From the NCBI GenBank assembly GCA_021157555.1, contig JAGGWL010000365.1, positions 1 through 13,494 on the forward strand: a DNA stretch of 13,494 nucleotides. Reading direction: 5' to 3'. A program made the translations under genes and the position numbers. The DNA comes from Deltaproteobacteria bacterium (lineage in GTDB: Bacteria; Desulfobacterota; Desulfobacteria; Desulfobacterales; BuS5). The notes beneath the pieces are model-generated. The model ran no database searches and had not been told where the DNA came from. It worked only from the letters and a program-made list of their open reading frames with translations. This document shows, piece after piece, positions 6,678 through 13,494 of the stretch (within the stretch, counting starts at the first letter, position 1; every line of letters starts with the position of its first letter).

Positions 6678-7753
6678 TTTATTATTTTTTATATCCGCTG
6701 CACACGTCCATATCTGCTTTTAATATATTCAGGTATATTACATTTCGGACAATATACGCTGGTATTACTGCTTTTTTGCTATGTTTTTTTCTTGGTCCAT
6801 GGGTGATAAGAAGGCTGGAGAGCATGCAGGTTAAACAGTACATAAGAGAGGAAGGGCCTGACACACATTATAAAAAGGCCGGTACTCCCACCATGGGAGG
6901 AGTGCTGATTCTCTTGTCAATTACAATTGCAACGCTGCTTTGGGCAGATCTGGGTAATTCATATGTCTGGATTATCCTCATCTCTGTAACTGGATGCGGC
7001 ATGATCGGATTTGCAGACGATTACCTGATGCAGGTGAAGCAACAGAGCATGGGGTTGAGCGCCAAAAAAAAGATAATAATGCAGATTATTTTAGCAGTGA
7101 TTACAGGAATTCTTGTTTATTGGCGGCCTGATTTTTCCACATGCATCACAATTCCTTTTTTTAAGCATGTTTCACCTGACCTGGGCTGGGGGTACATTTT
7201 TTTTGTAGCCCTCGTCATAGTCTCAGCTTCAAATGCCGTAAATCTTACAGACGGCCTGGACGGTCTTGCCACAGGATCCGTGGTTATAGCAGCCGCGACA
7301 TATATGATTTTTGCCTATGTGACAGGTCATGTTAAAATTGCAAATTATCTGCAGCTTAATTATGTAGCTGGCAGCGGGGAGATTGCCGTATTTTGTGGCG
7401 CAGTTGCAGGAGCAGGATTAGGTTTTTTGTGGTTTAATACCTATCCTGCCCGGATTTTTATGGGTGACACAGGTTCCCTTGCTCTTGGAGCCGCCATAGG
7501 CACTGCAGCGGTCATAACAAAACAGGAAATACTCCTTATAATAGTCGGCGGCCTTTTTGTAATCGAGGCCTTGTCTGTAATTTTTCAGGTTGGTTTTTTT
7601 AAGATATCCAATGGTAAACGTATCTTCAGAATGGCTCCTTTGCATCATCATTTTGAGTTAAAAGGTTGGCCAGAGCCTAAAATTATAGTGAGATTCTGGA
7701 TTATAGCTATACTTCTTGCGCTTGTTTCAATGAGCAGTTTGAAGCTCAGATAA
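6674..7753 (+). CDS. mraY: Phospho-N-acetylmuramoyl-pentapeptide-transferase MraY
   Basis: MraY is a polytopic inner-membrane enzyme that transfers phospho-MurNAc-pentapeptide to undecaprenyl phosphate, giving lipid I. The 359 residues contain about ten hydrophobic segments and the catalytic marks GPDTHYKKAGTPTMGG, the aspartate pair Asp115-Asp116 (FADDY), NLTDGLDG with Asp193, MGDTGS with Asp265, and the HHH motif at 324-326. Numbering matches the E. coli enzyme closely. The start codon is TTG at 6674, overlapping the murF stop as TTGA, with AGGG at 6661-6664 spaced 9 bases. The N-terminus aligns residue for residue with my memory of E. coli MraY, so TTG is well supported. Confidence 0.96.
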   Translation: MIYYFLYPLHTSISAFNIFRYITFRTIYAGITAFLLCFFLGPWVIRRLESMQVKQYIREEGPDTHYKKAGTPTMGGVLILLSITIATLLWADLGNSYVWIILISVTGCGMIGFADDYLMQVKQQSMGLSAKKKIIMQIILAVITGILVYWRPDFSTCITIPFFKHVSPDLGWGYIFFVALVIVSASNAVNLTDGLDGLATGSVVIAAATYMIFAYVTGHVKIANYLQLNYVAGSGEIAVFCGAVAGAGLGFLWFNTYPARIFMGDTGSLALGAAIGTAAVITKQEILLIIVGGLFVIEALSVIFQVGFFKISNGKRIFRMAPLHHHFELKGWPEPKIIVRFWIIAILLALVSMSSLKLR

Positions 7754-7759
7754 AATTTT

Positions 7760-9058
7760 ATGAACCTTAAAAATAAAAAAGTCCTGGTGGTTGGTCTTGG
7801 CATTTCAGGATTAGCGGTTGCACGTTTTTTAAAAAAAAAGGGTGCTGTTGTGACAGTAACAGATATGGCAGGCGAAGAGAAACTCTTTGATTACGTCCGG
7901 GAAATTCGTACAATGGGCATTAGGCTGGAACTGGAGAGCCATAGTATCAAGACCTTTGAATCGGCGGAACTGATAGTTATCAGTCCCGGCGTGCCCCATA
8001 CAATAAAACCGGTAAAAAAGGCAATTGCAAAAGGGATTCCGGTTATTGGAGAAATTGAGCTTGCTTCAAGGTTTATAGATGAACCTGTAATCGCCATCAC
8101 CGGTACCAACGGCAAGACAACAACAACCAGACTTTTAGGGAAAATGCTTGAGGATTCGGGAATTAAAGTGTTTGTTGCCGGAAACATTGGAAACCCGTTG
8201 ATTGAATATGTTGATACCAAAAAAAAGGCCGAAGTGCTTGTGGTTGAAGTAAGCAGTTTTCAACTTGATACAATAGATATGTTCAGACCTAAAATAGGTG
8301 TTTTACTGAATATTGCGGAAGATCATCTTGATCGGTATCCTGATTTTGCAGCATATGCAGCATCAAAAGGAAGGCTTTTTAAAAACCAGCAAAAGAGTGA
8401 TATTGCGATATTAAACGATAAGGATTCTCTGGTTAGAGATGTGACCGAAAATATAAATTCCAAAAAAATTTATTTTTCAGAGCAAACCGTAGCCGGGTCA
8501 GGACTTGCGGCCCTCAATCTTTCAAATGAATATTTTGCTGCTTTCCACAATAAGGAGAACGCTTATGCGGCAGCTTTGGCGGCATTGGCAGGCGGAGGGA
8601 ATCTTCATGGTATTCAGAAAGCTCTGGATACTTTTAAGGGTGATTCGCACAGGATTGAATATATTACTACGATAAATGATGTGATGTTTTATGATGATTC
8701 AAAGGCTACAAACATTGCAGCCGTGAAAAGGGCGCTCGAATCTTTTGATAAGCCGATCTCTCTGATTATGGGAGGACGTGACAAGGGAGGAGACTACCTG
8801 ACTTTAAAAGGCACTGTTGAAAAGCATGTAAAGAAACTTGTTGTGATTGGTGAGGCAAAAGAAAAAATAATATCCGCGTTAGGTGGTAGTGTAAATGTGG
8901 AGCAGGCATCTACCATTGAGGAGGCGGTTTTGGCAGCTTATAAAGTTGCGGAATCCGGTGATGTGGTACTTCTTTCTCCCGCATGTTCAAGTTTTGATAT
9001 GTTTAAAAGTTATAAAGAAAGAGGAAATAGATTTTGTATGGCAGCGAACAGCTTGTAA
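7760..9058 (+). CDS. murD: UDP-N-acetylmuramoylalanine--D-glutamate ligase MurD
   Basis: MurD adds D-glutamate to UDP-MurNAc-L-Ala in the cytoplasm with ATP. The 432-residue protein begins with a Rossmann-like UDP-binding domain (VVGLGISGLAVARFL), followed by ISPGVP, the P-loop GTNGKTT at 115-121, EVSSFQLD, the DDSKATN motif and the C-terminal LSPACSSFD at about 405-413, followed by the F-K-x-Y-x-x-R-G-x-x-F pattern that is diagnostic of MurD among Mur ligases. Length is normal. ATG 7760 lies 6 bases after the mraY stop with no clear Shine-Dalgarno, so its translation is probably coupled to mraY. Confidence 0.96.
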   Translation: MNLKNKKVLVVGLGISGLAVARFLKKKGAVVTVTDMAGEEKLFDYVREIRTMGIRLELESHSIKTFESAELIVISPGVPHTIKPVKKAIAKGIPVIGEIELASRFIDEPVIAITGTNGKTTTTRLLGKMLEDSGIKVFVAGNIGNPLIEYVDTKKKAEVLVVEVSSFQLDTIDMFRPKIGVLLNIAEDHLDRYPDFAAYAASKGRLFKNQQKSDIAILNDKDSLVRDVTENINSKKIYFSEQTVAGSGLAALNLSNEYFAAFHNKENAYAAALAALAGGGNLHGIQKALDTFKGDSHRIEYITTINDVMFYDDSKATNIAAVKRALESFDKPISLIMGGRDKGGDYLTLKGTVEKHVKKLVVIGEAKEKIISALGGSVNVEQASTIEEAVLAAYKVAESGDVVLLSPACSSFDMFKSYKERGNRFCMAANSL

Positions 9059-9062
9059 CTCT

Positions 9063-9092
9063 ATGCGTAACTCTTCAAACATAAACATGTAA
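9063..9092 (+). CDS. Possible 9-codon leader mini-ORF before ftsW
   Basis: Between murD and ftsW an ATG at 9063 opens a nine-residue frame (MRNSSNINM) whose TAA at 9090-9092 shares its last base with the ftsW ATG (TAATG). No Shine-Dalgarno is visible for it or for ftsW. It could deliver terminating ribosomes to ftsW, or be chance in a 33-base gap. I recognise no function for the peptide. Confidence 0.2.
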   Translation: MRNSSNINM

Positions 9093-10207
9093 TGAAAGAA
9101 AGCAAAAAAAAAGAAAAAACTGTAAAATATGATCTTCACCTGCTTCTCCCAGTTCTTTTGCTGGTTGGATTGGGTTTTGCCATGATTTACAGCGCCAGTG
9201 CGGCAATTGCCATGAAAAATTTTGGAATAGACTATTTTTTTGTTAAAAAACAGATCTATTCTGCTTTGGCAGGCATCCTTGTTCTGATTTTTTGCAGTCA
9301 TTTTCCATACAAATATTACAATATGTTGGCATATCCGTTCCTGATTGTTTCAATTGTAATGCTTGTGTTAATTCATTTTTCCGGTTTCGGATATTCTGCC
9401 GGCGGAGCCTTAAGGTGGCTTCGAGTTGGAAAATTGACATTTCAACCGTCTGAATTTGTACGTTTTGCCATGGTTATTTACCTGGCCTATTCAATGAATA
9501 AGAAAAAGGATGAACTAAAAAAATTTACAGTAGGGTGTGTCCCGCATTTTATTGTTTTTGCAATTTTTGCATTCTTGATTTTTATTCAACCTGATTTTGG
9601 TTCAATAGTTATTCTTGGTGCTATTACATGGATTATGCTTTTTGTCGGAGGTGTACGAATCTGGCATCTTTTAGGCTCTTTTATCGTACTCCTGCCTTTT
9701 TGTTGGTATATGATGATGGGGGCTGCATACAGAATAAGACGTTTGTTGAGTTTTCTTGATCCATGGCAATATAAGGCCGATGAAGGATATCAGATTGTTC
9801 ATTCTCTTATGGCTTTTGGAACAGGAGGGATATGGGGGGCAGGAGTAGGCAAGGGTTATCAGAAACTTTTTTATCTTCCCGAATCTCACACGGACTTTAT
9901 TTTTTCGGTGATTGGCGAGGAACTGGGGCTTGTAGGTGTAATTATCATAATATCTCTTTATGCAATTATTTTATGGCGTGGAATAATGATTGCCAGAAAA
10001 ACGGAAGATCTTTTTGGCTCGTTTGTAGCCTGTGGGATTACAATCGCACTCGGTCTTCAGGTATCTGTTAATATGGGGGTTGCATTAGGGCTTCTTCCAA
10101 CAAAGGGGATGGCTCTTCCGTTTTTAAGTTATGGCGGCACATCTCTTTTAATAAGCATGGCATCAATCGGAGTATTGCTGAACATCGAATCATCAGGAAC
10201 GAGATAA
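9092..10207 (+). CDS. ftsW: Septal peptidoglycan glycosyltransferase FtsW (SEDS family)
   Basis: FtsW polymerises lipid II into glycan at the septum, working with FtsI. The 371-residue polytopic membrane protein has a short lysine-rich N-terminus, about ten hydrophobic segments, and SEDS signatures: an early MIYSASA, RWLRVGKLTFQPSEF, the large loop GTGGIWGAGVGKGYQKLFYLPE followed by SHTDFIFSVIGEELG with the likely catalytic Asp268, and the C-terminal LPFLSYGGTSLL. Context among mur genes, directly before murG, favours FtsW over the paralogues RodA and SpoVE. Start ATG 9092 has no clear ribosome binding site and lies 33 bases after murD; a mini-ORF ends on it. Length is at the shorter end for FtsW. 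Confidence 0.94.
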   Translation: MKESKKKEKTVKYDLHLLLPVLLLVGLGFAMIYSASAAIAMKNFGIDYFFVKKQIYSALAGILVLIFCSHFPYKYYNMLAYPFLIVSIVMLVLIHFSGFGYSAGGALRWLRVGKLTFQPSEFVRFAMVIYLAYSMNKKKDELKKFTVGCVPHFIVFAIFAFLIFIQPDFGSIVILGAITWIMLFVGGVRIWHLLGSFIVLLPFCWYMMMGAAYRIRRLLSFLDPWQYKADEGYQIVHSLMAFGTGGIWGAGVGKGYQKLFYLPESHTDFIFSVIGEELGLVGVIIIISLYAIILWRGIMIARKTEDLFGSFVACGITIALGLQVSVNMGVALGLLPTKGMALPFLSYGGTSLLISMASIGVLLNIESSGTR

Positions 10208-10210
10208 GCA

Positions 10211-11353
10211 ATGAAAAACAGGACAACATACTCACCTCGGATAGTGATTGCGGGCGGCGGAACAGGTGGTCATCTTTTCCCGGGCATAGCAATAGCTGAA
10301 GAATTTTTACGCAGAGATCCGGGAGCTTTGATCTTGTTTATTATCAGCGGTAATCCTTTTGAAATTTCGGTTCTCTCTGAAAAAAAATATGCTTATACTT
10401 GTATCAAGTCCCAGGGAATAAAGGGGCGCGGATTATTAAAACAGATAGCCGCTGTTGCAAAAATACCGCAAGGTATTTTGAGCTCGTTGAAAATATTGAA
10501 ACGATTCAGGCCTGATATTGTGTTGGGGGTTGGCAGTTATTCATCCGGGCCGGTAGTTGCAGGTGCATGGCTGCTGGGAATCACCAAGGTACTTTGTGAG
10601 CAGAATATCCTGCCAGGGATTACAAACCGTTTTCTCTCATATTTTGCTGAAAGAATATATGTTTCTTTTCTAAATACGAGTTTGAGATGTTCCAAAAAAA
10701 AGATTTATTTTACAGGTAATCCTGTTCGCAGGGAGATGCTTGAATATGCCCTAAAGAATAAATCAGGGAATAAACCAGAGCAAAAAAAAGAAAACAGAAA
10801 AGATAAACAACAATTTACGGTCATGATCACCGGCGGGAGCCAGGGCGCTCACAGTATTAATCTGGCAATGGCTGATGCACTTGATCATATAAGGAATAAG
10901 GATAAATTTAATTTTATCCATCAAACAGGCACTGATGATGAAGAGATGATGCAAGCGATTTATAAAAGCCATGGTATCAGATGCACCGTTAAATCATTTT
11001 TTAATGATATGCCTGTACAATTTGAGAAATCAAATTTTGTAATATGCAGATCAGGCGCAACCACAGTTGCTGAGTTGGCAGCTATGGGCAAGGGAACCCT
11101 TTTTATACCATATCCTTTTGCAGCGGATAATCATCAGGTCTTAAATGCCCTTTCTCTAACAGAAGCAGGTGCCGCAGAGATGATACTCCAGGATGAACTC
11201 AATGGGGAACTACTGGTCGAAAAAATTGAGTATTTTGCATCTCATCCTGAATCTTTGAAAACCATGGCAGCCAGGGCGAAAAAAATCGGCCGGCCGGATG
11301 CTGTAAAAAAAATAGTCGATGATTGTTGCAGGTTGATAGAAAATGTATCTTAA
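10211..11353 (+). CDS. murG: UDP-N-acetylglucosamine--lipid I GlcNAc transferase MurG
   Basis: MurG is a peripheral inner-membrane GT-B (GT28) enzyme that adds GlcNAc to lipid I to make lipid II. The 380-residue sequence shows the N-terminal glycine loop GGGTGGH at residues 15-21, GVGSYSSGP, EQN-x-x-PG-x-x-N-R, TGNPVR, the third glycine loop TGGSQGA at about 207-213, and the C-terminal UDP-GlcNAc site CRSGATTVAELAAMGKG, ending with the DNHQ-x-x-NA motif. Residues about 182-201 form a Lys/Glu/Asn-rich linker between the two lobes, longer than I expect. The start is 3 bases after the ftsW stop, with GAG at 10201-10203 or AGGA at 10195-10198 upstream. Its end overlaps murC. Confidence 0.96.
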   Translation: MKNRTTYSPRIVIAGGGTGGHLFPGIAIAEEFLRRDPGALILFIISGNPFEISVLSEKKYAYTCIKSQGIKGRGLLKQIAAVAKIPQGILSSLKILKRFRPDIVLGVGSYSSGPVVAGAWLLGITKVLCEQNILPGITNRFLSYFAERIYVSFLNTSLRCSKKKIYFTGNPVRREMLEYALKNKSGNKPEQKKENRKDKQQFTVMITGGSQGAHSINLAMADALDHIRNKDKFNFIHQTGTDDEEMMQAIYKSHGIRCTVKSFFNDMPVQFEKSNFVICRSGATTVAELAAMGKGTLFIPYPFAADNHQVLNALSLTEAGAAEMILQDELNGELLVEKIEYFASHPESLKTMAARAKKIGRPDAVKKIVDDCCRLIENVS

Positions 11354-12710
11354 AAAATATCATATTTATTTTGTCGGTATTGGCGGTATAGGAATGAGCG
11401 GGATTGCTGAACTGTTGCTTAATCTTGGGTACAAGGTTTCCGGTTCCGACATGCAATCAACGGAGACAACTGAGCATCTGCAAAGCATTGGAGGCGTTGT
11501 TTATACAGGTCATAACAAGGAGCAGATAGCAGGGGCGGATGTTGTTGTGGTTTCATCTGCCATAGGCGAAGAGAACTGCGAGGTTGTTGCTGCCAGAAAG
11601 GCATCCATCCCGGTAATTCCAAGGGCTGAAATGCTGGCTGAATTAATGCGTTTAAAATATAGTATTGCTGTTGCCGGAGCGCATGGAAAAACATCCACAA
11701 CCTCAATCATAGCTTCTCTGCTTGGCAATGGCGGGCTTGATCCTACGGTAGTGATTGGCGGCAAGCTAATGAGTATCGGTACTAATGCGGTGCTAGGGCA
11801 GGGTGATTTTATTGTGGCCGAAGCGGACGAGAGTGATGGTTCGTTTCTTAAATATTCTCCGGCTATAGCAGTCATCACTAATATCGACCGTGAACATCTT
11901 GATTTTTATGGGGATCTTGATTCTATTAAGGAAGTTTTTTTAAGTTTTATTGATCGCCTCCCTTTTTACGGATTGGCTGTACTATGTTTGGATAATGAAT
12001 CAATACAGGATATTATACCTAAAATAAAAAAACGCTTTACTTCTTATGGGTTAAGCAGCCAGGCTGATTATCAGGCCAGGGATGTTTCATTTCATGATAG
12101 AAAAAGCAGTTTTTCTGTTTTTCATCATAAAAAAAAACTTGGTGAAGTTATATTGAACCTGCCGGGAATGCATAATGTATATAATGCCATGGCAAGTATT
12201 GTAGTGAGCCTGGAGCTTGATGTTTCTTTTGATGTAATTTGCAAAACTCTTGAAACACTTGAAGGTGTTCAGCGCAGACTCGAAGTAAAGGGAGTGGTAA
12301 ATGGAATTACGATTGTTGATGATTACGGTCATCATCCTACTGAAATAAAAACCACTCTGCAGGCAGTAATGCAAAGCTGGCCGGAGAAGCGCAAAGTTGT
12401 TCTGTTTCAACCTCATCGTTATACAAGAACCGAGGCGCTTTTTGATGAGTTTTCCCGTTCATTTTATCAGTCTGATCAACTTTTGCTTTTGCCGATCTAT
12501 TCTGCAAGTGAAAAAAAAATAAAAGGCATAAACAGCAATGCCTTGTGCAAGGAGATAATAGCTCATGGTCATAAGAATGTGGAATATGTAGACAGTTTTG
12601 ACAATGCGGTTAATTATCTAAAAACTAACCTGAAGCCGGGAGACCTGCTTCTTACGCTCGGCGCAGGAGATGTGTGGAAGGTTGGAGATGAGTTGTTGCA
12701 GCATTTGTAA
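11343..12710 (+). CDS. murC: UDP-N-acetylmuramate--L-alanine ligase MurC
   Basis: MurC begins stem-peptide synthesis by ligating L-alanine to UDP-MurNAc with ATP in the cytoplasm. The 455 residues start with the dinucleotide-like GIGGIGMSGIAELL loop and GSD. The P-loop GAHGKTS at 112-118 (His rather than Asn, typical of MurC) follows, then EADESDGSF, ITNIDREHLDFYG, DDYGHHPTE at 326-334, FQPHRYTR, and the terminal LLTLGAGDVW. Length is normal. ATG 11343 lies inside murG and overlaps it by 11 bases in another frame, with AGG at 11330-11332 as a modest ribosome binding site. Confidence 0.96.
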   Translation: MYLKKYHIYFVGIGGIGMSGIAELLLNLGYKVSGSDMQSTETTEHLQSIGGVVYTGHNKEQIAGADVVVVSSAIGEENCEVVAARKASIPVIPRAEMLAELMRLKYSIAVAGAHGKTSTTSIIASLLGNGGLDPTVVIGGKLMSIGTNAVLGQGDFIVAEADESDGSFLKYSPAIAVITNIDREHLDFYGDLDSIKEVFLSFIDRLPFYGLAVLCLDNESIQDIIPKIKKRFTSYGLSSQADYQARDVSFHDRKSSFSVFHHKKKLGEVILNLPGMHNVYNAMASIVVSLELDVSFDVICKTLETLEGVQRRLEVKGVVNGITIVDDYGHHPTEIKTTLQAVMQSWPEKRKVVLFQPHRYTRTEALFDEFSRSFYQSDQLLLLPIYSASEKKIKGINSNALCKEIIAHGHKNVEYVDSFDNAVNYLKTNLKPGDLLLTLGAGDVWKVGDELLQHL

Positions 12711-12725
12711 AACCGGGATGAATTT

Positions 12726-13494
12726 ATGCTGATTGATTATTCCCTAAAAGCATTTTTGGAAAATATTTCCGGAGGGAATGTCAGGTTTGATGAACCTATG
12801 TTCCTGCATACAACCTTGCGCGTGGGCGGTACTGCTGATTTTTTTACAGAGCCGGAGAGTCTTGAGGTTCTTGTAAATATAGTTAAATGGACATCGGGCA
12901 AAGGTATACCCTATTTAATTATCGGAGGCGGCTCAAATCTGCTTGTAAAAGATAAGGGAATCAGGGGGCTTGTAATCAGTCTTAAGAAATGTTTCAACAG
13001 CATCACTGAAAATAGAAGGAATGATAATTTTGTTGAATTATCAGCAGGTGCCGGGGTGAAACTGCAAAAATTATGTTCTTTCGCAATTAATAAGGGATTG
13101 GAAGGGATGAATTTTGCTCTTGGTATCCCGGGTTCAGTTGGAGGGGCAATAACGATGAATGCCGGGACTGAACATGGTGTTATTGAGAAAATTCTGAATT
13201 CTATAGATGTTCTTATGCCTGACGGAAAAACAAAAAGAATCGATAAAACGAATCTTGATTTCAGTTATCGTGAGCTTGCCTGGAAGCTTGAGCAGAACAA
13301 GGGTGTGGTAAACAGGCCAAGCAACCAATCAAACAACAGGCCAATCATCATAAGCGGAAATTTTTTACTTACGAGTAATGAACGGGCAAAACTTAAAAAA
13401 GAAGCAGAATCAATTCTTGCGGCACGAAATAGAAAACAACCAACAAATTTGCCGAGTGCAGGCTGTTTTTTTAGGAATCCGCAGTCCGGTATGA
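12726..13494 (+). CDS. murB: UDP-N-acetylenolpyruvoylglucosamine reductase MurB (3' end outside window)
   Basis: MurB is the FAD- and NADPH-dependent reductase that makes UDP-MurNAc from enolpyruvyl-UDP-GlcNAc. An open frame of 256 codons runs from ATG 12726 (GGGA at 12715-12718, spacing 7) to the window edge; roughly 30-50 residues are probably missing. Visible marks are HTTLRVGGTADFF, the FAD-binding GGGSNLL at 67-73, GIPGSVGGA at 133-141, NAG, FSYRE with the conserved Arg182, and PSAGCFFRNP near the edge. The usual catalytic serine of that last motif is Cys247 here. Size and motifs suggest type II MurB. Residues about 196-207 are an Asn/Pro/Arg-rich insert from a 12-bp repeat. It starts 15 bases after murC; ftsQ or ddl would be expected next. 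Confidence 0.94.
   Translation, partial: MLIDYSLKAFLENISGGNVRFDEPMFLHTTLRVGGTADFFTEPESLEVLVNIVKWTSGKGIPYLIIGGGSNLLVKDKGIRGLVISLKKCFNSITENRRNDNFVELSAGAGVKLQKLCSFAINKGLEGMNFALGIPGSVGGAITMNAGTEHGVIEKILNSIDVLMPDGKTKRIDKTNLDFSYRELAWKLEQNKGVVNRPSNQSNNRPIIISGNFLLTSNERAKLKKEAESILAARNRKQPTNLPSAGCFFRNPQSGM
13311..13346 (+). repeat. Short 12-bp direct repeat within murB
   Basis: AACAGGCCAA occurs at 13311-13320 and 13335-13344, exactly 24 bases apart. The interval can be read as three 12-base units, the middle one diverged, encoding NRPS-NQSN-NRPI in frame. It lies between the SYR motif and the IISGNF strand of MurB, a likely surface loop. Confidence 0.6.

Noticed and set aside
8895..9092. 65-codon plus-strand frame overlapping the murD end
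   Set aside because: It is an alternate-frame shadow of conserved murD sequence without a ribosome binding site; only its last nine codons are kept as a low-confidence mini-ORF.
11510..11878. Minus-strand open frames, the longest 122 codons opposite murC
   Set aside because: All minus-strand frames lie opposite well-supported genes, resemble no family I know, and have low-complexity composition.

Overview
The window is a twelve-gene stretch of a bacterial division and cell wall (dcw) cluster, all on the plus strand, in the order mraZ, rsmH (mraW), ftsL, ftsI, murE, murF, mraY, murD, ftsW, murG, murC, murB. The last gene runs off the right edge. The gene order, a MurE with the DNPR motif typical of meso-diaminopimelate ligases, FtsI without PASTA repeats, and the overall sequence flavour fit a Gram-negative bacterium. 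Desulfobacterota (a Desulfobacteraceae-like sulfate reducer) is my best guess. It is an inference from remembered family resemblance and was not tested by a search. The DNA is moderately AT-rich by eye and shows no obvious foreign segment.

Layout: 1-217 is non-coding and holds a good sigma70-type promoter (137-164) followed by two 10-bp-spaced AGTGG repeats that look like MraZ operator boxes. Positions 218-1607 carry the regulator MraZ and the 16S rRNA methyltransferase RsmH. Positions 1664-3716 carry the divisome proteins FtsL and FtsI. Positions 3721-9058 carry four cytoplasmic or membrane precursor enzymes (MurE, MurF, MraY, MurD). Positions 9092-10207 are FtsW, 10211-11353 MurG, 11343-12710 MurC and 12726 to the edge MurB. 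Genes overlap or are separated by a few dozen bases at most. There is no terminator and no gene-free stretch over 300 bases, so this reads as one operon that probably continues into ftsQ/ftsA/ftsZ beyond the window.

How they work together: MurB and MurC to MurF build UDP-MurNAc-pentapeptide. MraY loads it on undecaprenyl phosphate (lipid I) and MurG adds GlcNAc (lipid II). FtsW and FtsI polymerise and cross-link it at the septum, with FtsL as activator. MraZ probably controls the promoter.

This is a conserved housekeeping region and I do not see an undescribed system. The most notable observation is that ftsL is out of frame as given: an 11-T run inside its transmembrane segment (1775-1785) splits it, and one extra T restores a clean 107-residue FtsL that ends in an ATGA overlap with ftsI. 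This is either a homopolymer sequencing error or a slippage site. Lesser oddities are a degenerate 7-bp tandem repeat across the ftsI/murE junction, a TTG start for mraY, a 9-codon mini-ORF coupled to ftsW, a lysine-rich insert in MurG, and in MurB a Cys in place of the usual catalytic Ser plus a small 12-bp repeat insert.
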